From: Candidatus Epulonipiscioides saccharophilum
GTDB lineage: Bacteria > Bacillota > Clostridia > Lachnospirales > Cellulosilyticaceae
Direction: 5' to 3'
NCBI GenBank assembly: GCA_002007295.1
Contig: LNZM01000110.1
Location: forward strand, 1-47,788
Length of the DNA: 47,788 nt
Part shown: piece after piece, positions 41,245 through 47,788 of the stretch
Numbering within the stretch: position 1 is the first letter of the stretch
Layout: every line of letters starts with the position of its first letter
Position numbers and translations under genes: made by a program
Notes under the pieces: generated by a model
Database searches by the model: none
Told to the model about the DNA's origin: nothing
What the model saw: the letters and a program-made list of their open reading frames with translations, nothing else

Positions 41245-42111
41245 TTAGGAGGGGGCGCCATGTAAATCTTTAATTATTCTTCTAACTTCTATAATACTTA
41301 ATTTCAGCTTTTGGGCTATTTCATTTTCGTTCATTCCAAGATCTAACAATATTCCTATTTGTCCTTTTCTTTGTCCTTTTCGTTCGGCTGCATCAAGTTC
41401 GGATTTGTATATTACTGTATTCTGAATTTGACGTTCATAAATTTTTCTTTCAACATCACTCATTTGTAAAATATTTAATGCTTCATCTACTCTAGACATA
41501 ATTTTAACTTTAGCATTACTCGTAACTTTACTATTTTTTAGTAAGTATAGCCATTCATCAAAACGAGTTTTTATTTCTCCATTAAATCTATCCGGCAAAA
41601 TTATATAATACTCTGGAAAAATTGTAGGATCATAGTCTGTATGTGGTGAATAGGTTGCTATAGCCATTTGGTTTGACTCATTTAGCTGAGTGTTAGTTGT
41701 AAGTCCTGTAAATTCCATTTTGCCATGATATATGTTATCATAACCTAATCCAAGTTCAAAATACACGATATTAATAGAAATTACTTTTGTTATAGTGGCA
41801 TATTCTTCACCTAAAGATATGTTTTCTACAATATTTTTACTTGTTCCGTACAACATTCTCTTTAAATAATCTGGTTCTTCATTATTTTGGATCTCAATTA
41901 TATATCTATTGCCTTGGTTATCTTTTACTAGAATATCAGCTCTATTGAATTTATCAAAAGCAGTATCTTGATTGCTCTCGCTTTCAAGAATTTCTTCTAC
42001 CTTGATATCCAAATTTGTTAAATCTGAAATAAATGCTTCCAATATATCGAAATTGCTTTTTTTTCTAAGTACTGTTTTTACGGCCCAATCAAATCTTATT
42101 AGATGTTTCAT
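41245..42111 (-). CDS. PD-(D/E)XK nuclease family protein (Rpn/transposase-like)
   Basis: 288 aa of the PDDEXK nuclease/transposase-like family (Rpn group). Nuclease core D59 (NRADILVKD), E73 and Q75 (YIIEIQNNEEP). After the core come YLKRMLYGTSKNIVENI, and near the end the DAAERKGQRKGQIGILLDLG stretch with a helix-turn-helix-like segment (MNENEIAQKLKLSIIEVRRI). Related Rpn proteins promote RecA-independent recombination in E. coli; here only the family is supported. The start follows AGGAGGACTTTAAA. The C-terminus HGAPS runs into repeat DNA (CTAACCTCTTAG). Confidence 0.85.
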   Translation of the reverse strand: MKHLIRFDWAVKTVLRKKSNFDILEAFISDLTNLDIKVEEILESESNQDTAFDKFNRADILVKDNQGNRYIIEIQNNEEPDYLKRMLYGTSKNIVENISLGEEYATITKVISINIVYFELGLGYDNIYHGKMEFTGLTTNTQLNESNQMAIATYSPHTDYDPTIFPEYYIILPDRFNGEIKTRFDEWLYLLKNSKVTSNAKVKIMSRVDEALNILQMSDVERKIYERQIQNTVIYKSELDAAERKGQRKGQIGILLDLGMNENEIAQKLKLSIIEVRRIIKDLHGAPS

Positions 42112-42221
42112 TTTAAAGTCCTCCTGCTATACATAATATAGCCTATATTTTACTCTTTCAATTTATTCTGTCAACTCCCTTTATTAGCTTATGATAACAC
42201 CTTTTAACTTCTCAATCCCTC

Positions 42222-42270
42222 AACCTTTCAACCTCTTAGTCACTACGTGACAGCTCTCCTAAAAGAAGAG
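42222..42270. repeat. Family B repeat
   Basis: AACCTCTTAGTCACTACGTGAC, AGCTCTCCTAAAAGAAGAGCC: hairpin GTCAC-TAC-GTGAC and an imperfect CTCTCCT / AGAAGAG. Directly adjoins the 13-bp tandem array. Confidence 0.85.
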
Positions 42271-42361
42271 CCTGGGCGGAGAACCTGGGCAGAGAGCCTG
42301 GGCGGAGAACCTGGGCAGAGAGCCTGGGCGGAGGACCTGGGCGAAGAGCCTTGGTGGAGAG
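42271..42361. repeat. 13-bp tandem repeat, seven units
   Basis: CCTGGGCGGAGAA / CCTGGGCAGAGAG alternate. Units begin at 42271, 42284, 42297, 42310, 42323, 42336 and 42349, so there is a 26-bp higher-order period. The final unit is CCTTGGTGGAGAG. GC-rich in an AT-rich context. Probably expanded from the end of the adjoining family B element. Confidence 0.93.
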
Positions 42362-42385
42362 CCGAATGCGAATGCATAGCTTCTA

Positions 42386-43165
42386 TTATATGGCTACTTC
42401 CGCCTTAATGGACTTATGCGGATTATAATCCACTAACTCAAAATCTTCATACTTAAAATCAAATATAGAATCTACTTTTCGTAAAATTTTTAGCTCTGGC
42501 AATTTCCTCGGCTCTCTTTTTAACATCCGTTCTACTTGTTCCATATGATTTAAATAAATATGCGCATCTCCTATCGTATGAATAAATTCTCCAACTTTCA
42601 ACCCGGATACATGAGCAACCATATGCAGCAGCAAAGAATAAGACGCTATATTAAACGGGACACCCAAAAATGTATCAGCAGATCTTTGGTACATTTGACA
42701 CGATATTCGGCCGTTACATACATAGAATTGAAAAAATATATGACAAGGTGGTAGGGCCATTTTGTCTATTTCCGATGCGTTCCACGCATTCACTATTAAC
42801 CTTCTGGAATCTGGATTTTCTTTTATTTGCTTCATGACATTTGCTATTTGATCGACTCCATTAAAATCTCTCCATTGTGATCCGTATATCGGTCCTAACT
42901 CGCCTTGCTCATCCGCCCATTCATTCCATATATTCACGTTATTTTCTTGCAAATATTTTATATTCGTTTCTCCTCTTAAAAACCACAACAACTCATGAAC
43001 TACTCCCTTAAAATACGTCCGTTTTAATGTTACCAATGGATATCCTTCGCTTAAGTCAAATCTCATTTGATATCCAAAAATACTTTTTGTTCCTACTCCC
43101 GTACGATCTTCTTTTAAATCTCCATCTTCCATTATCTTCTTTACTAATTCCTTATATTGTTTCAT
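42386..43165 (-). CDS. thyA: Thymidylate synthase
   Basis: 259 aa, folate-dependent dUMP methylation. Arg block [40 protein letters not shown], catalytic Cys in [29 protein letters not shown], and the C-terminal YDPHPxIK equivalent [13 protein letters not shown]. Start after GAGAGGGCGAAGG. Its product dihydrofolate is recycled by the nearby folA. Confidence 0.97.
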   Translation of the reverse strand: MKQYKELVKKIMEDGDLKEDRTGVGTKSIFGYQMRFDLSEGYPLVTLKRTYFKGVVHELLWFLRGETNIKYLQENNVNIWNEWADEQGELGPIYGSQWRDFNGVDQIANVMKQIKENPDSRRLIVNAWNASEIDKMALPPCHIFFQFYVCNGRISCQMYQRSADTFLGVPFNIASYSLLLHMVAHVSGLKVGEFIHTIGDAHIYLNHMEQVERMLKREPRKLPELKILRKVDSIFDFKYEDFELVDYNPHKSIKAEVAI

Positions 43166-43350
43166 CCTTCGCCCTCTCTTCTTCTATGAAATAATTCTGT
43201 TGGTTATTTTATTTTGCCAATCTACTCTTTTCGTAAATAATTCCTTGTATTATTTGATTTTGTCCTTCTTTTCTACGATCGAATAATTTTTGGTTAAATT
43301 TGACATCGAAGATTATATATTACATTCAAATTACAATATTTGCTTATTTG

Positions 43351-43379
43351 TTGACTTTTGTTTTTTTGTAGTATATAAT
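43351..43379 (+). promoter_or_regulatory. Strong sigma-A promoter far upstream of the acidic secreted protein
   Basis: TTGACT at 43351-43356, 17-nt spacer, TATAAT at 43374-43379. No gene start lies before 44115, so the predicted transcript has a leader of about 730 nt. Confidence 0.75.
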
Positions 43380-43518
43380 TCCAATTAAATTTAGATATCT
43401 ATATAATTAAAAGTCTATTACACATACATATATATGTCAATTAATTTTATATATCTATAGCATTACAATTTTGCTACAAAAATGGATATTAATCTAAATA
43501 TCCATTATCTAATATAAA

Positions 43519-44010
43519 GCATATAAATTTTAGGCGGATTTGAGCAACTAAATTATTTTAGCGATACTTTTTTCCGCTTAACTGAATACATATAAACTTT
43601 TAGCAAACTTGGGCAACTAAATTATTTTAGTTACACTTTTTTGCTACTTAATACATATAAACTTTTAGCGGACTTGGGCAACTAAGTTATTTTAGTTACA
43701 CTGGTTTGCTACTTAATACATATAAACTTTTAGCGGACTTGAGCAACTAAATTATTTTAGTTACACTTTTTTGCTACTGACTGCATAGAAATGTTAAGTG
43801 GATTTGGTAGGAACCTTTTTGCTATTTAATGCATCTAAATTTTAAGCGGATGTAGTAGCAAACTTTTTTCCGCTTAATTCATCTAAATTGTAACTGGATT
43901 TTGTACACACTTTTTTTCGCTCAATGCATATGAATTTTAAGCGGATTTGCTATCATCAACCAATTTATTTTAGGTATACTTTTTTTTCCGCTTAATACAT
44001 ATAAATATAT
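43519..44010 (+). repeat. 65-bp tandem repeats in a long 5' leader
   Basis: Units start ACATATAAAC / GCATAGAAAT at 43588, 43653, 43718 and 43783, 65 bp apart; a related unit is at 43519. Further units at 43831, 43879 and 43925 are about 48 bp long and lack the middle module; a last partial starts at 43997. The middle module AACTAAATTATTTTAGTT is an inverted repeat (AACTAAA / TTTAGTT). The two first repeat steps are nearly identical while the outer ones are degenerate. No reading frame is maintained. Confidence 0.88.
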
Positions 44011-44114
44011 AAGTCAAACCAAAATCCTTTACATAATCTACAGCTAAATATTTGGACTCGCTTTGATGTTATCAATCGATTGATTTTGTTAAAATTACAA
44101 GGAGGATTTCAATC

Positions 44115-47100
44115 ATGAAATTATCAAATAAACTAGCTGCCCTTTTTGCGGCTACTGCTATGACATTTAGTATACCAGCGCAAGCTATTCAATATAGTGC
44201 AACCAAAGAACCAATGTCTACTCTAACTAAAGATAACTACAATAAATATTGGTACGTTCAGTTAGATAATTATCAGGCTGAGAACAAAGCTATTAACTTA
44301 ATTCTCAACAACAATGACTATGATTCTATAGAAAAAACTTTGGCTTTTTCTGTAATAGGTAATGATATTCGATTCGATAAAACTTTTTTTACTGAAACTA
44401 TCGGTAGTGAACCATTTAGCGATTTGGATATTACTGACTTTTTTATCGATGGAAAAAATTTAACTGAACATACTATTTACGCTTTAGAGGATACTTCTAG
44501 AAATAATGATGGTACTAAAAACTTTGTGGGTTATCCGGATGCTTATCCGTCCGATGGCTCTAATCCAGAATTACCTCATAGACTTTTTGTTATCGATGAT
44601 GACGGTAACTATACTTCTTATGTTTCTTCTTCTTACGCTGCTAAAAAAGGTTATATTAACAACACTCAGGGTGAAACCGGTTTAGAATATAGTCCACCAG
44701 CCGACGTAGAAGAAGTGTTCTTATTTGCTCGGGCTTCGGAAACTATGGCTATGGGCCGAGCTATATATTATAAACCGTTAAAAAACGTCTACGTTAATGT
44801 TGTCCCTGATTCGGCCGGTAGCAAAACATTAGTAGCTAATTTCCACGACGAAATAGAAGCTATCTACGATCCAGTGGCCGACGGTTTATTGCTAGCTGAA
44901 TCTGGTGATTTATCCGAACTTCCGAATACAAACAATCCTTATACTAGTGCGTACACTTTTGCTCCGGGCGTAAGTAATCCGTTTGATGCGCAAGTGTATT
45001 TAAAAGAATTTACTATTTATCCAGAGGAAACGGATGAACTATTCGTAGAATTTTTCCAAAACTTTAACACTGGCCTAGATTCACGAATGTATATACCGTT
45101 AGCATTCTCAGTTACTGGAACTTCTCCTTTTGTCAGCTTGGAAGGTAACAGACTCTATGAGGACAAAATTCTTCTTAGTACCTCTACTACAGTAGATAAG
45201 GATGTAATAGACATTGTCTCAAAATCAGAAGGAAAAATTTCAATAAACGGAAACGGAAATCTCGGTGCATTTGAATTTGAAGAAAAACAAGAATATGTTT
45301 TTTACGGTGAATTTGCTGCGACCGATGACTGGGAGGATGACTTCGTTATAGATCCAGATAAATCCGGTGACAACGGGACATTCGGTGGTATAACCTTCTT
45401 ACTTCAGTTAGATGATCCTGAGTTGGAATTTGCTTTAGAAGAAGGCGATAGATTGTGGGATGAAGTAAGTTATGACGCAATCGGCAACGTTATCGACCAA
45501 AAAGCGGGCGAATTACAAGAATATATCGAACTAACTGGCGGATTAAGAAGACAAGAAAATTATCTTCAAGTAGAGATATTAGCAGCTGAAGGCAATGAGA
45601 TGCTCATGAGAATTATTGATACCACCCAAGAATGGGATAAGAGATCATACGAAGGATCAATAATTTTGAAAAACCTTCCAGTTCAAACCGCATCTAGGCA
45701 TGTTGAATTAACTCCGGGTGACTTAAATTTAAAGATAACCGAAGTGGATGATTTAGAATATCAAGATAGAGGTGGCGATTTAGGGCTATTTGACTTTAAC
45801 GATGCTAATGCGCTAGAAGAAGAAATAACCATAGCCCAAATAGTAGATGATGAAGTGATCATCAACATTTTAGAGGAAGTAGATTTAGTTGCTGGCCAAG
45901 ACCCAGACAAAATAAAATTAAGCTTTAGCGAGCTAATTGGTGGAGCCATAGATGTAAGAGACGAATTCTTTTTACGTTTCGTAAACGCTCAGATGACCGA
46001 AGATTGGCTAGATCAAGTAAAATTCGAATTCGATCATTATTCTCTAAACAACGATCCGGATTATGACATCCTGTATGAAGATGACAAAGAGTACGTTTTA
46101 GATCTCGATGCTCTGTACGATGTTTGTTTAAATGTTGGTATAGTTTCTGGCGACTCCAAAGAGGATAAAGAAGAATCATGGCATGAATTGCTCAGCAATC
46201 TAGAATTCGAACTAGAAATTTATGCTAAAGCCGGCGCTAGTGGCTACATGCAACTTATTATAGAAAGTGACAACTTAAAAGATGGCGAAGTTACTTTAAG
46301 AATAGGTAGTACGCAGCCATCCTTTAAAGTTACTTATGAACCTGCATATGTGGACGTAACTCAATATGGCCAAGAAGGTGGTAAAATTGTTATTACCGAA
46401 ACTGATGAGGAAATGTTCAAAGATGGCCAAGAAATCCTATTAGCTATTGAAGAGCTCGGTTTTGACAACGATGTCTTAGACAATGCTGAAATTTACACCG
46501 ATTATTATTCAGGTCTAGAAGTTAAGGATAGCTTTAAAGACGGTGTCCTAGTTCTAACCATTGATGACGAGTCAGATGATGGGGCCGGATCAATAACAAT
46601 AGAAGATATACCATACAAACTTTGGGCCGGAACTCCTCGTGGCGCTTATAATTTATATATTGGCGGAAATGCTCTTGCTTTCGGTAATCCTTCTTACGAC
46701 GATCTTCTTACCGAATCAAAAGACGACGAAGAAGATACTTATTACGAATTTACGGATTCCGCCGACATCACTATAGAAGATTTCTTAACCGTGGCCACCG
46801 GTCCACAAGTACAAAAAATCGTTAGCGTCGTCGACTTTAGAACTGGTATCACCACTAAAAATGGAGTGCCCGTTTATATCGATTCTGAACCTTACATCAC
46901 GCCAGAGGGTTGGTCCATGATCGGCGTTAGAGATTTAGCTACATTGTTCGAAATCCCAGCTGATAAAATTAGTTTCAGTCATGACGATAAAAATGTTCTC
47001 AATGTTACCATTATTAAAGGTACCATAGGTGAGCCAGGCTCCACTATCATTACTATGAAAAATGGCTCCAAAATTTTATACGTAAATGGTAATCCGGTTA

Positions 47101-47228
47101 TAATGGGGACTCCTATGGCCATAGGATCCGATAGTAGATCGTATGCGCCGATAAGACCAATAGCAGAAGCGTTGGGATTAACAGTGTCATGGGACTCGCT
47201 CTATCAACGTGCTACTTTTTCTAACTAG
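44115..47228 (+). CDS. Large acidic secreted protein with copper-amine-oxidase-N-like C-terminal domain
   Basis: 1037 aa. Signal peptide MKLSNKLAALFAATAMTFSI with AQA cleavage after residue 24. The body (25-900) is rich in Asp and Glu, with repeated DDxED and beta-strand-like stretches, and is not recognised. Residues about 906-1037 resemble the copper amine oxidase N-terminal-like domain common in clostridial surface proteins (GVPVYIDSEPYITPEGWSMI, SYAPIRPIAEALGLTVSWD, RATF), thought to bind the cell wall. No sortase motif or membrane anchor. The start follows ACAAGGAGGATTTCAATC. It could be a surface-layer or adhesion protein; a paralogue begins at 47691. Confidence 0.85.
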   Translation: MKLSNKLAALFAATAMTFSIPAQAIQYSATKEPMSTLTKDNYNKYWYVQLDNYQAENKAINLILNNNDYDSIEKTLAFSVIGNDIRFDKTFFTETIGSEPFSDLDITDFFIDGKNLTEHTIYALEDTSRNNDGTKNFVGYPDAYPSDGSNPELPHRLFVIDDDGNYTSYVSSSYAAKKGYINNTQGETGLEYSPPADVEEVFLFARASETMAMGRAIYYKPLKNVYVNVVPDSAGSKTLVANFHDEIEAIYDPVADGLLLAESGDLSELPNTNNPYTSAYTFAPGVSNPFDAQVYLKEFTIYPEETDELFVEFFQNFNTGLDSRMYIPLAFSVTGTSPFVSLEGNRLYEDKILLSTSTTVDKDVIDIVSKSEGKISINGNGNLGAFEFEEKQEYVFYGEFAATDDWEDDFVIDPDKSGDNGTFGGITFLLQLDDPELEFALEEGDRLWDEVSYDAIGNVIDQKAGELQEYIELTGGLRRQENYLQVEILAAEGNEMLMRIIDTTQEWDKRSYEGSIILKNLPVQTASRHVELTPGDLNLKITEVDDLEYQDRGGDLGLFDFNDANALEEEITIAQIVDDEVIINILEEVDLVAGQDPDKIKLSFSELIGGAIDVRDEFFLRFVNAQMTEDWLDQVKFEFDHYSLNNDPDYDILYEDDKEYVLDLDALYDVCLNVGIVSGDSKEDKEESWHELLSNLEFELEIYAKAGASGYMQLIIESDNLKDGEVTLRIGSTQPSFKVTYEPAYVDVTQYGQEGGKIVITETDEEMFKDGQEILLAIEELGFDNDVLDNAEIYTDYYSGLEVKDSFKDGVLVLTIDDESDDGAGSITIEDIPYKLWAGTPRGAYNLYIGGNALAFGNPSYDDLLTESKDDEEDTYYEFTDSADITIEDFLTVATGPQVQKIVSVVDFRTGITTKNGVPVYIDSEPYITPEGWSMIGVRDLATLFEIPADKISFSHDDKNVLNVTIIKGTIGEPGSTIITMKNGSKILYVNGNPVIMGTPMAIGSDSRSYAPIRPIAEALGLTVSWDSLYQRATFSN

Positions 47229-47690
47229 GTGCTCCGCTCAGGATCTCAGCCAAAGGGTTGATGAAAGGCTCTCCTTCTAGGAGAGCTGTCACGCAGTGAC
47301 TGAGAGGTTAAAATTAATCAAGCTTACTTTATTACATTGGCTTTGAGTTTTTGTTACATTTCATATTTACAGTTTTAGTTTCATAATTTTTATCATAAAT
47401 TTAACTGTACAGTTTCTTTTATATTCTTACTTACCTTTTATGCTGTGCAGTTTTAAATATTTTTTTTAGGCTTTACTTTTCTTGTATTTTAATAGTATGA
47501 ATTTGTTTTAATAACTCTTTTTGTGTACTACAATATAATTTTTATATTACCTGTTACATATATATATATAAGTTAAAGAAAATTCCAATATATACCTTTT
47601 GTATTAATTTAAATATTAATATCATCTATTATCGAATTATCTTTAACTTTCTTACTCACACGTTGCTTTATTACAAGGAGGATTTAAAAA
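47229..47690. other. Intergenic stretch between the two secreted-protein genes
   Basis: A family B repeat at 47265-47310 (GGCTCTCCTTCTAGGAGAGC, GTCACGCAGTGAC, TGAGAGGTT) follows the stop and may act as the terminator region. The remaining 380 bp are AT-rich, with TATAAT-like sequence near 47531 but no convincing -35 box. The 65-bp repeats of the first gene's leader are absent here. Confidence 0.6.
47265..47310. repeat. Family B repeat
   Basis: Perfect hairpins GCTCTCCT-TCT-AGGAGAGC and GTCAC-GCA-GTGAC, ending TGAGAGGTT; nearly the same as the copy at 15905-15950. Confidence 0.88.
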
Positions 47691-47788
47691 ATGAAATTAC
47701 GTCAAAAATTAGCTATGATTCTTGCAGCTACTAGTTTAGCTACTACCGTTCCAGTTACAACCCAAGCTATTCAGTATGCTGTTACTAG
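47691..47788 (+). CDS. Start of a paralogous secreted protein (cut by the window end)
   Basis: 32 codons are visible: MKLRQKLAMILAATSLATTV and on through TTQA, a signal peptide with predicted cleavage after residue 26, followed by IQYAVT. The gene at 44115 has AQA then IQYSAT at the same place, and both start codons follow ACAAGGAGGATTT. The two are therefore adjacent paralogues. The rest lies outside the window. Confidence 0.85.
   Translation, partial: MKLRQKLAMILAATSLATTVPVTTQAIQYAVT

Noticed and set aside
42386-42571. Defence island around the PD-(D/E)XK gene
   Set aside because: The neighbours are thyA and folA; nothing else resembles restriction or abortive infection genes.
43519-44010. 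CRISPR-like spacing of the 65-bp repeats
   Set aside because: Units are degenerate over their whole length and there are no variable spacers between constant repeats.

Overview
The window is AT-rich chromosomal DNA from a motile, fermentative low-GC Gram-positive. The gene set suggests an anaerobic clostridium, most likely a Lachnospirales-like lineage. Supporting signs are strong AGGAGG ribosome binding sites, sigma-A and sigma-D promoters, pyruvate formate-lyase, the order rpsB-tsf-pyrH-frr-uppS-cdsA-dxr-rseP-ispG, and a secreted protein with a copper-amine-oxidase-N-like tail. A more exact placement cannot be made from the sequence. No rRNA, tRNA, CRISPR array or intact transposon was seen.

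Layout. 1-130 looks like the right end of an IS200/IS605 element. 441-5378 holds three tandem flagellin genes, each with its own sigma-D promoter (TAAA, 16 nt, CCGATAT) and terminator. 5395-5980 is a 94-bp tandem repeat array. 6103-9344 is pflBA on the minus strand. 9849-17247 is an accessory stretch: a DUF368 membrane protein, two unlisted small membrane proteins (47 and 54 aa), a solute-binding lipoprotein, two paralogous secreted or anchored nucleases and a Sel1-repeat protein. 17827-28042 is a divergent catabolic locus. 28279-32132 holds a FlaR-like P-loop protein, a DUF4003-type protein, an M18 aminopeptidase and a cyclophilin. 32478-40729 is the conserved translation, lipid and isoprenoid block, followed by folA (40746). 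A PD-(D/E)XK nuclease and thyA lie on the other strand. 43351-47788 holds a long repeat-filled leader, a 1037-aa acidic secreted protein and the start of a paralogue.

The catabolic locus is the most interesting part. uxaB (minus) and an eight-gene plus-strand operon diverge from a region with two sigma-A promoters. Each promoter is followed just past its predicted start site by the same sequence, TGGTAGCACCAATT. A FadR-type GntR regulator ends the operon and is the obvious candidate to bind it. The mutarotase, Gfo/Idh dehydrogenase, COG3618-type lactonase, zinc dehydrogenase and UxaB can be ordered into a route from an L-sugar (L-galactose fits best) through the lactone and aldonate to tagaturonate and altronate. 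The same operon also carries a cytosolic solute-binding-like protein without a signal peptide, a head-to-tail fusion of two CaiB-type CoA-transferases and a MaoC hydratase. No described sugar route explains these three, so they may form a CoA-dependent branch that has not been described.

Two genome-scale patterns stand out. Several genes (the first flagellin, maoC, tsf, rseP) are followed by decaying tandem copies of their own 3' ends. Intergenic regions also carry many copies of palindromic dispersed repeats of at least two related families (core GTCAC-GNA-GTGAC), one of which supplies the last codons and stop of a gene.
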